57,348 nt of DNA, taken from a bacterium TMED88 (lineage in GTDB: Bacteria; Myxococcota_A; UBA9160; UBA4427). How positions within the stretch are numbered: position 1 is the stretch's first letter; each line of letters starts with the position of its first letter. The stretch is from contig NHEP01000236.1 of assembly GCA_002171515.1 (NCBI GenBank), positions 1 through 57,348 on the forward strand, in the 5' to 3' direction. The notes under the pieces were generated by a model, which saw nothing but the letters and a program-made list of their open reading frames with translations, was not told the origin of the DNA and searched no databases. Positions 1-7,775 of this stretch are shown in pieces. The position numbers and the translations under genes were made by a program.

Positions 1-91
1 TGCCTGACGGCTGTTGGGGTTCGCAGGCGATTAGCCCGCTGGACAAGAAGATGCAGAGCCCGATGGTCTGCAGAGAAGCAAGCACGCGCAT
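1..91 (-). CDS. putative lipoprotein, 5' end only (continues past the left edge)
   Basis: Reading leftward from an ATG at 91 gives 30 open codons to the window edge. The peptide begins MRVLAS, has a hydrophobic stretch (about residues 9-22) and then a lipobox, LIAC, with Cys at residue 23, followed by a polar EPQQPSG. That is a typical type II (lipoprotein) signal peptide: a short basic n-region, an h-region and a modifiable Cys. The mature protein is outside the window, so no function can be given. No clear Shine-Dalgarno sequence is seen before the ATG, which keeps confidence moderate. It is co-oriented with the thiolase gene upstream of it, with a large hairpin between them. Confidence 0.5.
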   Translation of the reverse strand, partial: MRVLASLQTIGLCIFLSSGLIACEPQQPSG

Positions 92-133
92 ACCGGAAGA
101 GAGTAGTTCGGACTGCCCGACGAGCAACAGGGG

Positions 134-177
134 CAGGGCAAGCCGTCAGCGTTCATTTCAGCTGACGGCTTGCCCTG
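134..177. repeat. 17-bp perfect inverted repeat (hairpin)
   Basis: Arms at 134-150 and 161-177 are perfect reverse complements with a 10-nt loop. It lies 50 nt beyond the stop of the thiolase gene (228) and 43 nt before the putative lipoprotein start (91). There is no T-run on either side, so it is not a textbook intrinsic terminator. A second small stem of six C and six G around GAT sits at 197-211. A mRNA-stabilising or transcription-ending structure at the end of the thiolase transcript is possible. Confidence 0.6.
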
Positions 178-227
178 GACCAGAGAACCTGCGATTCCCC
201 CCGATGGGGGGCCGAGTTCCGAGGGAT

Positions 228-1373
228 TTACTGCGCTTTCTCCAGAATGTGAATCGCGCAGGCGCTGCCTAGGCCGATCACGTGGGTAAGGCCGATTCGC
301 GCGTCTTCGACTTGACGTTTCCCGGCCTCCCCCCGCAGGTGGGTCGAGACTTCGTAGATATTGGCGATTCCTGTGGCGCCCAAAGGGTGGCCCTTCGAGA
401 GCAATCCGCCGGATACATTGACCGGAACTCTTCCACCCAACGCGGTTTCGCCTTCGTCGATCATTCGGCCCGCGTCTTCGGGCTTGCCCAGTCCGAGGTT
501 TCCGTAATGAAGAATTTCGGCGGTCGCGAAACAGTCGTGGAGTTCAACCAAGTCGATTTCATCCGGCCCGACCCCGGCCATCTCATAGGCCTGCTTGGCG
601 GCGAGCTGGGTGCAGGTGTTGACATCCGGCATAGACAGGTTGCGGGCCTGGAAAGGGTCGCTGGTCATCACCGACGCACGGACCTTCACAGCGCGATCCA
701 TCTTGCCCAACTCACGTGCTTTTTCCTCTGAGCAGATCACGGCTGCGGCCGCTCCGTCCACGTTGACCGAGCACATCAACTTCGTGTTCGGATACGCGAT
801 CATCTCCGCGCCCATGACGGTCTCGAGAGGCGTTTCGATCTGGTACATCGCCTTCGGGTTTAGGGTCGAGTGATGGTGATTCTTCACCGAAACCTTGGCG
901 AATTGCTCAAAGGATGTTCCGTACTGTCGGGCATGCTCCATGCCGGCCTCGGCAAAAACGGCCGGCATTGTGCCGGAGCCCAGCAGGCCCTCGGTCGGAA
1001 TGCCCTTGCTGGCTCCGCCTCCGCCCAGCAGGCCCTTGCCCATCTGCTCTGTCCCGACGCAGAGCACCATATCGTATACGCCCGCTTTAATTGCCATCCA
1101 GCCTTCGCGAAATGCGGTCGCGCCGGTTGCGCAGGCATTGGCGCAATTGACGACGGGAATACCGGTTTGTCCAATTTCGGCGAGGACGCGCTGCCCCACC
1201 ATCGCTCCGGCTTGCCCCAAGTTTCCACTATAGAGCGCCTGCATGTCCTGGATGGTGAGTCCCGCATCGTCAAGGGCCATGTTGGCCGCAGTCGCGCCCA
1301 ATTTGGGGACAGTGATCTCGGGAAATCGTCCAAACTTGATCATGTCGATACCGATCACATAGACGTCACTCAT
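228..1373 (-). CDS. thiolase family protein (SCP-x / lipid-transfer type acetyl-CoA acetyltransferase)
   Basis: A 381-residue thiolase-fold protein. The acylated nucleophile is Cys81 in NACATG. Near the C-terminus SKGHPLGATG carries the catalytic His (about 329), and a GSAC motif supplies the second Cys (about 372). The sequence is of the SCP-x/non-specific lipid-transfer thiolase type rather than FadA/PhaA, a group that acts on acyl-CoA intermediates including sterol side chains and bulky acyls. The start is supported by a strong AGGAGG seven nt before the ATG. The next gene upstream encodes a DUF35 zinc-ribbon/OB protein, the usual partner of this thiolase class. The exact substrate cannot be told from sequence. 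Confidence 0.88.
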   Translation of the reverse strand: MSDVYVIGIDMIKFGRFPEITVPKLGATAANMALDDAGLTIQDMQALYSGNLGQAGAMVGQRVLAEIGQTGIPVVNCANACATGATAFREGWMAIKAGVYDMVLCVGTEQMGKGLLGGGGASKGIPTEGLLGSGTMPAVFAEAGMEHARQYGTSFEQFAKVSVKNHHHSTLNPKAMYQIETPLETVMGAEMIAYPNTKLMCSVNVDGAAAAVICSEEKARELGKMDRAVKVRASVMTSDPFQARNLSMPDVNTCTQLAAKQAYEMAGVGPDEIDLVELHDCFATAEILHYGNLGLGKPEDAGRMIDEGETALGGRVPVNVSGGLLSKGHPLGATGIANIYEVSTHLRGEAGKRQVEDARIGLTHVIGLGSACAIHILEKAQ

Positions 1374-1454
1374 GGTGCACCTCCTGGTCCGCGCGGCCCA
1401 GTCGCCTTGCGGAGTCTCTGTTCAGGTTGAATAGGATGGCCGAATCTTTTTGCC

Positions 1455-1892
1455 TCAGGATTTCGGCTGGAAGTAGTAGGTCAGGTATTCATTGCCTTCT
1501 GCATCTTTTCGGGGGGCTTTCTTGAAAACCAACTCGACGGGCATCCCCATCTTGATCTGTTCGGGCTCGGGCTCAACGTTGATCAGGTTGCCTTTGACCG
1601 TGCCGCCGCCTTCAAGGTCGACGATGGCCGACACGTAAGGTACTTCGACCCCAGGGAAGGAGCGGTGCACGATGCTGTACACGTAGAGCTCTCCCTGGTC
1701 GGCGAGTCGGATCGATTCCAGCTGATCGCGTGCACCGCAGCTCGAGCAGGCGCTCCGTTCGCCCAAGAAGGTGGCTCCGCATTGGGCACATCGAGACCCT
1801 TCCAGATAGGGCTCTCCGTCCTCAGGGATTTTCAAGAAGTCAACGACGGGCAGAAGTGAGTTCGTCGACGTGTTTTCGGAACTGGGGGGCAT
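1455..1892 (-). CDS. Zn-ribbon domain-containing OB-fold protein (DUF35)
   Basis: 145 residues. Two CxxC pairs (Cys35, Cys38, Cys49, Cys52) form a rubredoxin-like zinc ribbon. It is followed by an OB-fold half with the family pattern of GELYVYSIVHRSFPG and, later, a VELVFK strand. DUF35 proteins pair with SCP-x type thiolases, and in steroid-degrading bacteria such pairs form thiolase or aldolase complexes. The gene lies 81 nt upstream of the thiolase on the same strand, so the two are probably co-transcribed. The start is firm: GAGGAGG precedes the ATG by four bases. It is probably a structural or acyl-CoA-binding subunit; no catalytic residues are expected. Confidence 0.85.
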   Translation of the reverse strand: MPPSSENTSTNSLLPVVDFLKIPEDGEPYLEGSRCAQCGATFLGERSACSSCGARDQLESIRLADQGELYVYSIVHRSFPGVEVPYVSAIVDLEGGGTVKGNLINVEPEPEQIKMGMPVELVFKKAPRKDAEGNEYLTYYFQPKS

Positions 1893-2056
1893 GATTCCTC
1901 CTCAATGGATACGAGCAGGCCCGCCCTGATGGTGGGTCGTGAAGCCTGCTTGATGTGAGCTCCGAGAGTGGCTGGAGCAGGGTCGCAAGCATGCCAAGGG
2001 CGGGATCGAATCGCCAACTCGCTCGATTCAGGCAGGCCCACCCGCCCAGAGTCGCT

Positions 2057-2079
2057 GGGGACTTCGTATTTGAGTCCCC
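2057..2079 (-). terminator. possible terminator hairpin after the Hsp70/J operon
   Basis: A 7-bp stem, ggggact with agtcccc, and a 9-nt loop, 22-44 nt past the stop of the J-protein gene in its direction of transcription. The following bases are not T-rich, so it would be a weak or factor-assisted terminator at best. Confidence 0.3.
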
Positions 2080-2100
2080 CTTTGGGCGACAAACGAAGTT

Positions 2101-2613
2101 TCAGGCTTCCGAGGGGTGCGACGCACGGAGGCTGTCGAGCTGATTCTTGAAGAAGGTGTTGTCGGATTCGAAAGTCAGCGCCAGCTGGAGGTTCTGGAGT
2201 GCCGCCGGCCAATTTTCATCGGCCATGGCTTCGGTGGCCTTCCGATAAAGATCGCGACCTTGGGCGGTTCGCCCTTGTCGGACCAGGACACTGTCTCTCT
2301 GATGGGCGGCTCGGGCTTCCGCAAGCTGGATTCGCAGCCCTTCTTTTCTCAAGAGCTTCGCGTCGTACGCTTGGCGTCGGCGGGGGTCTCGGAGTACGCA
2401 GTAGGCCTCCGTGACCCGCTTCGAGATCTGAGTGCACTCTGCCTCAAGCGATTCGTCGAGACGTCGTCGGGCATCGGGATGGAAATGACGAGAGTTCGCG
2501 TGATAGGCCTGGCGAATTTCCGCGGACCCTGCGCTGGGCTGGAGACGCAGGATTTTGTAGTAGTCGAGCTCATCGATGATCTTGGATAAGGCTCTGATTT
2601 CCGCTGTCGTCAT
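2101..2613 (-). CDS. J-domain co-chaperone with helical C-terminal region
   Basis: The N-terminal J domain (about residues 15-75) contains the diagnostic HPD tripeptide in RHFHPDARRR, between an LDYYKILRL helix I and a VTEAYCVLRDPRRRQAYD helix III/IV. J-domain proteins stimulate Hsp70 ATPase through HPD. There is no Gly/Phe region and no DnaJ zinc finger. Instead about 100 residues follow that look like one or two TPR-type helix pairs (LYRKATEAMADENWPAALQNLQLAL). It therefore resembles a specialised class III J protein rather than DnaJ. It lies 15 nt after the Hsp70 gene, which is probably its partner. A GTG at 2622 is an alternative start three codons upstream. Confidence 0.8.
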   Translation of the reverse strand: MTTAEIRALSKIIDELDYYKILRLQPSAGSAEIRQAYHANSRHFHPDARRRLDESLEAECTQISKRVTEAYCVLRDPRRRQAYDAKLLRKEGLRIQLAEARAAHQRDSVLVRQGRTAQGRDLYRKATEAMADENWPAALQNLQLALTFESDNTFFKNQLDSLRASHPSEA

Positions 2614-2628
2614 GTCGCCCACGCTCTG

Positions 2629-4473
2629 CTAGAGCTCCTCGGGGTCGTCATCGGGTGCGGAAAGATCGCGAACCGAGGCGTCGAAAAGCCCGGGACCGCT
2701 TCGCTCGTTTTCGTCCTCCGCCCAAGAGTCTCGTTGGCTCTCGGCCAGTTCAAGAATATCCTCTTCGAGGTCTATGTCTGCGAGGTCGATTGCATCCTCT
2801 TCGGCCAAATCTTTGCCTGTCGCGTGGGTTGATTCAGGCGGCGCCTGCACGGATTCGAGGCTCTGCTTGTCCTCCGACGCAGAAGGGGCAGTTTTGACCG
2901 CGCCGACCCGAGCTGCACGATCACTTCGTAAAATCTTGTCGAGGTCACCTTCGGAAAGGCCTGAGGACAGGGTGATTGATGTTGAAGCCTGCTCGCCGGT
3001 GTTGGGGTCTGAAGCGGTCACTTCGACGATGCCGTCGACATTGATTTCGAAAGCGACATCGATTTCAACTTCGCTTCGCCGGCCCTTCGTGAATCCAGAA
3101 AATTCAAATTCGCCAAGGAGCTCGTTTTCGGAGGCGATGCGCGATTCACCTTGGTAGACGCGAATTGCGACGGATTCTTGATCATCGCGTGCTGTGGTGA
3201 AGCGTCGGGATTGTTCAATCGGGACAGGCGTATTGCTCTCGATCACCGGCTCGGCCAATCCGCCCACAACGCCGATGCGAAGATCAAGAGGCGTCACGTC
3301 GAGAAGGATCGATTCTGCGGCGGTCTCTTGGCCAACAAGAGATGCGGCGTGGATCGCTGCCCCCATGGCGACGACTTCGTCGGGATCGACATCGGCCTTG
3401 GGTTCTTGCTGGAAGTAGTCCGTGACGGCTTGTCGAATCACCGGTAGGCGAGTCGGGCCTCCGACGAGGATGACGCCGTCGAGATCACGGGTTGTGAGAT
3501 CGGATTGCTGGAGAGCCTCATCACAGACTTTAAAAGTTCGTTGAATGAGATCTTGGACGAGGCGAGCAAACTCAACTCGATCAATGGTTCGAACGAGGGG
3601 GAGCGGCTCCCCGGCCTCGTTCTTCATGACGTCGTTGATTTGCACGCAGAATTCTTCTTCGACCGATAAGCCCTTCTTGGTCTCCTCTGCGGCTGCTTTT
3701 AGCTTTTCAAAGGCATGGGGATCGTTCCGAGGGTTGATTCCATGGCGTTCGACGAATTCATCGGCGAGAAGGTCGAGCACTCGATCATCGAGATCGTCGC
3801 CGCCTAGAAAAGTGTCTCCGCAGGTGGCGAGCACTTCGAAGACGTCTTTCCCGATTTCAAGAATTGAGATATCGAATGTGCCCCCGCCGAGGTCGTAGAC
3901 CGCAACCCGCTGATTGATTCCTCTCCCAAATCCATAGGCCAGGGCGGCGGCGGTCGGCTCATTCAGAATTCGCAGCACTTCGACGCCGGCGATCTTGCCT
4001 GCATCTTTCGTGGCCTGCCTCTGGTTGTCATTGAAATAAGCAGGGACCGTGATCACCGCTTGGGTGACTGGCTGACCGAGCTGAGCTTCGGCCACCTGCT
4101 TGACTTCTCGGATCACCATCGCTGAAATTTCGGGTAGGGAGAATTCTTCGTCTCGGATCCCAATTCGCACGCCGTGGTTGGGTGCTTCACGGATGTCATA
4201 GGCGTAGATCGCGCGGGCCTTCTTGACTTCTTCTGAAAAGAAATAACGACCAATCAGGCGCTTGGCCGAACTGACCGTGTGGACCGGATGATGAATAATG
4301 TTGGCTTTCGCCTGATTGCCCACTTCGATTTGGCCGTCGTCTTTGAAAAAGACCACGCTGGCGGTGGTTCGCTCTCCATAAACGTTGGCCAGAACGCGCG
4401 GGCTTCCGCGCTCAAGGACGGAAACGCAGGAGTAACTGGTCCCCAAATCGATGCCGACGGCTGCATTGGCCAT
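2629..4473 (-). CDS. Hsp70-family chaperone lacking the helical lid
   Basis: 614 residues. The nucleotide-binding domain is complete: GIDLGTSYSC phosphate 1, VYDLGGGTFDIS phosphate 2 and ILVGGPTRLPVIR adenosine motifs. A beta-sandwich substrate-binding domain follows (LLDVTPLDLRIGV to TSITLSSGLSEGDLDKI, about residues 380-515). Where DnaK has its alpha-helical lid there is only an acidic, low-complexity tail of about 95 residues rich in E, D, S and A. A lidless Hsp70 would hold clients differently from DnaK. The start is the ATG at 4473, which has AAGGAG five bases upstream; a longer reading (4524) adds 17 residues without support. No grpE is nearby, so this is likely a paralogue with its own J protein downstream. 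Confidence 0.85.
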   Translation of the reverse strand: MANAAVGIDLGTSYSCVSVLERGSPRVLANVYGERTTASVVFFKDDGQIEVGNQAKANIIHHPVHTVSSAKRLIGRYFFSEEVKKARAIYAYDIREAPNHGVRIGIRDEEFSLPEISAMVIREVKQVAEAQLGQPVTQAVITVPAYFNDNQRQATKDAGKIAGVEVLRILNEPTAAALAYGFGRGINQRVAVYDLGGGTFDISILEIGKDVFEVLATCGDTFLGGDDLDDRVLDLLADEFVERHGINPRNDPHAFEKLKAAAEETKKGLSVEEEFCVQINDVMKNEAGEPLPLVRTIDRVEFARLVQDLIQRTFKVCDEALQQSDLTTRDLDGVILVGGPTRLPVIRQAVTDYFQQEPKADVDPDEVVAMGAAIHAASLVGQETAAESILLDVTPLDLRIGVVGGLAEPVIESNTPVPIEQSRRFTTARDDQESVAIRVYQGESRIASENELLGEFEFSGFTKGRRSEVEIDVAFEINVDGIVEVTASDPNTGEQASTSITLSSGLSEGDLDKILRSDRAARVGAVKTAPSASEDKQSLESVQAPPESTHATGKDLAEEDAIDLADIDLEEDILELAESQRDSWAEDENERSGPGLFDASVRDLSAPDDDPEEL

Positions 4474-4698
4474 CTGAACTCCTTCGCTGATCTCGCGACG
4501 TGACGCCGATCGCTTCGCTTTCACCGGGCCTGTCCGCTCAACTTCCCCACAGGGGGCAGTGGATCACCTCTTCTTCCTATCGGCTGTTCGGTTTCACATC
4601 TGAATCCACAATCCGGCTGCGGGGGCAAGCTGAGGGCTGACCGCGTGGATGCACTCCCCGCCCCGTGCTAAATCACTGACAAAGAAAGAGGATTTCTC

Positions 4699-5445
4699 AT
4701 GTCGGGCCACTCAAAATGGTCAACCATCAAGCGAAAGAAAGGCGCCGCGGATGCGAAGCGGGGCAAAATTTTCACCAAGCTGATCCGAGAGCTCGCGACC
4801 GCGGCCCGAATCGGCGGGGGTGACCCGGACAGCAATCCGCGGCTTCGGCTGGTGGTCGACAAGGCCAAGTCCGCCAATATGCCGAAGGACAATATCCAGC
4901 GCGCGATTCAGAAAGGCGTGGGCGGAGGCGAGGGCGCGAATTACGAAGAAATGGTCTACGAGGGGTATGGCCCCGGCGGTGCGGCGATCCTCATCGAGGC
5001 CTTGACGGACAACAAAAATCGAACCGTCAGCGACGTGCGGCATGTATTGAGTAAGAACGGGGGAAATCTCGGCGCGACAGGTTGCGTTTCCTACCTCTTC
5101 GAAAAGAAGGGCCTGTTGCAGTTTGACCGATCTGCAGTGGACCCCGATGCATTAATGGAAGCGGCACTGGACGCGGGCGCGGCCGATATTGTCGAGTCGG
5201 AGGAGACGCTCGAAGTCTCGACCGAGGCCGCAGACTTTACCGAAGTGAAGTCGGGTCTAGAGTCCGCCGGCTTCTCCCCCCACCACGCCACAGTCAGCTT
5301 AGAGCCGACCACGACGGTCGCCTTGACGGGCAAGGACGCGGAGCAGATGCTTCGGCTGGCAGATTCTTTGGAAGATTTGGATGACGTCCAGAACTTCTAT
5401 GCCAACTTCGATATTTCAGATGAGGAACTCGCCAACTTCGCCTGA
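4699..5445 (+). CDS. yebC: YebC/PmpR/TACO1 family protein
   Basis: 248 residues, full length for the family. It starts with the invariant [20 protein letters not shown] and keeps [13 protein letters not shown], the [14 protein letters not shown] block and the GAILIEA-like segment. YebC proteins bind DNA or the ribosome; members have been described as transcription regulators and as factors easing translation of proline-rich stretches. AAAGAGG lies about 8 nt before the ATG. It heads the run yebC-ruvC-ruvA-ruvB, a conserved order in many bacteria. A 225-nt divergent region separates it from the Hsp70 gene and must hold both promoters. Confidence 0.95.
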   Translation: MSGHSKWSTIKRKKGAADAKRGKIFTKLIRELATAARIGGGDPDSNPRLRLVVDKAKSANMPKDNIQRAIQKGVGGGEGANYEEMVYEGYGPGGAAILIEALTDNKNRTVSDVRHVLSKNGGNLGATGCVSYLFEKKGLLQFDRSAVDPDALMEAALDAGAADIVESEETLEVSTEAADFTEVKSGLESAGFSPHHATVSLEPTTTVALTGKDAEQMLRLADSLEDLDDVQNFYANFDISDEELANFA

Positions 5446-5502
5446 AGTCGACCAGAATGCTGGACGACGGAGGCGACGGCCGCGAATCGACCGGGGGGGA
5501 CG

Positions 5503-6042
5503 ATGCGGATCATCGGGATCGACCCGGGCTCAAGGGCGACAGGGTACGGCGTCGTCGACTTGGAGGGGCAGAACCTCCTCCATGTAGCCCACGGCGTGAT
5601 ACGTGTGCCTTCTTCACTGGCCCAGGCTGCTCGCTTGGCGAAGATTCACCGTGCCTTGGCGGCTCTTGTGGCCGAATTTGAGCCACAGTGTGCCGTCATC
5701 GAGCGCGTATTTCTTGCGCGCAATCCAAAGTCGGCGATCGTGCTGGGCGAGGCACGTGGGGCGGCCCTCGCAGCTTTGGCGGGATCGGGCCTCGAAGTTG
5801 AGGAAATCAGTGCCCGGGAGGTCAAGCAAGCTGTGACCGGCAATGGGGGCGCGACCAAGAGCGATGTGCAGACGATGGTGAGTCGCCGGCTGGGGCTGGT
5901 CTCAGTCCCTCCCAGTGACGCCGCAGATGCCTTGGCGATTGCGATTGGCCGCAGTCAAGCGGGTCGCTTAGCAGGCCTCGAAATCCGGCGAGGTCGCCGG
6001 CGTCCCCGCCGGTTGGCCGATATCGCCCGAGAGCTTTCATGA
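5503..6042 (+). CDS. ruvC: crossover junction endodeoxyribonuclease RuvC
   Basis: 179 residues. RuvC cuts Holliday junctions as a dimer. Acidic catalytic residues are visible: Asp7 in IIGIDPGSRATGYG, a Glu in AVIERVFLARN, and the C-terminal SDAADALAIAIG pair. The C-terminus is basic (RRGRRRPRRLAD), consistent with DNA binding. Its stop overlaps the ruvA start by 4 nt (ATGA), so the three ruv genes are translationally coupled. Confidence 0.97.
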   Translation: MRIIGIDPGSRATGYGVVDLEGQNLLHVAHGVIRVPSSLAQAARLAKIHRALAALVAEFEPQCAVIERVFLARNPKSAIVLGEARGAALAALAGSGLEVEEISAREVKQAVTGNGGATKSDVQTMVSRRLGLVSVPPSDAADALAIAIGRSQAGRLAGLEIRRGRRRPRRLADIARELS

Positions 6043-6662
6043 TTGCCCGAATCGAGGGCATCCTGATTGAAAAAACGCCGACGGCGGTCGTCGTCGATGT
6101 TGGGGGTGTGGGGCACGAGCTGCTTGTTTCTCTGGTGACCTTCGAAGGTCTGCCGGATCAAGGTAAAACCGTCATCCTTCGAGTCCGCACGGTGGTCCGT
6201 GAAGACGCCTTTCTTCTGTACGGATTTGGGGACGCTTTTGAGCGTTCGGCTTTTGATTTGTTGATTCGCGCTAATCGAGTCGGACCGAAGCTTGCCCAGG
6301 CGATTCTTTCCGGTTTGTCCGCCGAGACTTTGTTGAGGGCGCTGCGGGACGGCGATGCGAAGGCGCTCCGCGGCGCACCTGGGGTGGGGCCGAAGATGGC
6401 CGAGCGGATGGTGGTCGAACTTCGGGACGGGGCCCGAGACTTGCTCAGCCAGAGCGAGGGGTCCGCTGCGGTCGCCGGGCCGAAGGGTGCTGAGTCCGGC
6501 TCGGTGGACAATACACAGGAGCAGCTGGTCTCCGCGTTGGTCCATCTGGGGTATCCGCGCAATCAAGCCCTGAGGGTTGCCGATGAGGCTGCGGAAGAGG
6601 CTGGGGAAGGCGCCTCCATTGAGGGTTTGATTCGAGTGGCCCTTCGGAGGTTGGCGCCGTGA
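6039..6662 (+). CDS. ruvA: Holliday junction branch migration protein RuvA
   Basis: 207 residues. The N-terminal OB fold ([12 protein letters not shown] to [17 protein letters not shown]) is followed by two helix-hairpin-helix motifs ([19 protein letters not shown] and [20 protein letters not shown]). A flexible Ala/Gly/Ser-rich linker leads to domain III ([21 protein letters not shown]), which contacts RuvB. RuvA tetramers hold the junction while RuvB pumps DNA. It overlaps both neighbours by 4 nt. Confidence 0.97.
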   Translation: MIARIEGILIEKTPTAVVVDVGGVGHELLVSLVTFEGLPDQGKTVILRVRTVVREDAFLLYGFGDAFERSAFDLLIRANRVGPKLAQAILSGLSAETLLRALRDGDAKALRGAPGVGPKMAERMVVELRDGARDLLSQSEGSAAVAGPKGAESGSVDNTQEQLVSALVHLGYPRNQALRVADEAAEEAGEGASIEGLIRVALRRLAP

Positions 6663-7702
6663 CCGATCAAGCAGGCTTTGATCGAGGTCCGATTCGTGCC
6701 GACGAGCAAGTCGATGATCGGTCGGCGGAAGACGCCCTCAGGCCGCGAAACCTCGATGAGATGATCGGTCAAGATCGATTGCGCGAGAACCTTTCTGTGT
6801 TTGTCCGCGCGGCACGCCAGCGCGATGAGCCGCTGGATCATATTCTTTTTTATGGGCCGCCTGGCCTGGGAAAGACTTCGTTGGCCCGAATTGTGGCCAA
6901 TGAGATGGAGGCGCCTTTTCACGCGACGAGCGGTCCGACGATCGAGCGGCCCGGCGACCTTGCGGCTTTGCTGTCCAACGTGGAGCCGGGATCCGTTTTA
7001 TTTATCGATGAAATCCACCGATTGTCGTCGACTGTTGAGGAAATCCTGTATCCCGGCATGGAGGACTTTAAGCTCGATCTGCTGATCGGCGAAGGGCCCA
7101 CGGCGCGCTCTCTGCGTCTGGATTTGCCGCGTTTCACTCTGATCGGGGCGACCACCCGAGCGGGTTTGTTGACCTCGCCGCTCAGAGATCGCTTCGGCTG
7201 GAGCGCCCGTCTCGCATACTACCCGGTGTCGGATCTTGAGCGCATCGTGGCCCGCTCGGGCGGGTTGCTCAAAATGAATCTAGACGGATCTGCGGCGCGC
7301 GAGGTGGCCTCTCGTTCTCGGGGCACGCCTCGGATTGCCAATCGATTACTGCGGCGTGTACGGGATTTCTCAGAGGTCTCCAACCCGCAAGGGGGCGTTG
7401 CCCTCGAGACGGCTCGCTTTGCGCTTGAGCGACTCGAGGTGGATGAAGCGGGTTTTGACTCCCTCGACCGCGCCTTGCTTGGCACGCTGATTGATAAATT
7501 CGATGGAGGACCCGTCGGATTGGAAACCTTGGCCGCGGCGGTCGGAGAGGACAAGGGCACCTTGGAAGACGTCGTTGAGCCCTTTCTGATCCATCAGGGC
7601 TTTTTGGACCGCACGCCCCGCGGTCGAGTGGCCACAGCCCGTGCCGTCGAACACTGGCAACGCTCCGAATCCAGCCGGGCTGAGGATCCATCGGGTCGCT
7701 GA
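6659..7702 (+). CDS. ruvB: Holliday junction branch migration helicase RuvB
   Basis: 347 residues, an AAA+ ATPase. Walker A is GPPGLGKTS, Walker B is LFIDEIH, sensor 1 is [18 protein letters not shown], and the C-terminal winged-helix DNA-binding domain ends with [10 protein letters not shown]. The N-terminus has the [11 protein letters not shown] block. The start is a GTG that overlaps the ruvA stop (GTGA). Together with RuvA it drives branch migration, and RuvC resolves the product. Confidence 0.97.
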   Translation: MTDQAGFDRGPIRADEQVDDRSAEDALRPRNLDEMIGQDRLRENLSVFVRAARQRDEPLDHILFYGPPGLGKTSLARIVANEMEAPFHATSGPTIERPGDLAALLSNVEPGSVLFIDEIHRLSSTVEEILYPGMEDFKLDLLIGEGPTARSLRLDLPRFTLIGATTRAGLLTSPLRDRFGWSARLAYYPVSDLERIVARSGGLLKMNLDGSAAREVASRSRGTPRIANRLLRRVRDFSEVSNPQGGVALETARFALERLEVDEAGFDSLDRALLGTLIDKFDGGPVGLETLAAAVGEDKGTLEDVVEPFLIHQGFLDRTPRGRVATARAVEHWQRSESSRAEDPSGR

Positions 7703-7775
7703 GGCGTAGGCCGGGGTCTCCCCGTAGGGAATCCGGTAGGTCTCAAAGCCCCGGGCGGGTTGACCGATAGGATCA

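Noticed and set aside
4648-4672. A CIRCE-like inverted repeat (gcactc ... gtgctaa) upstream of the Hsp70 and yebC
   Set aside because: Only about two thirds of one half-site matches and the spacer is three bases short of the CIRCE N9, so HrcA binding is not supported.
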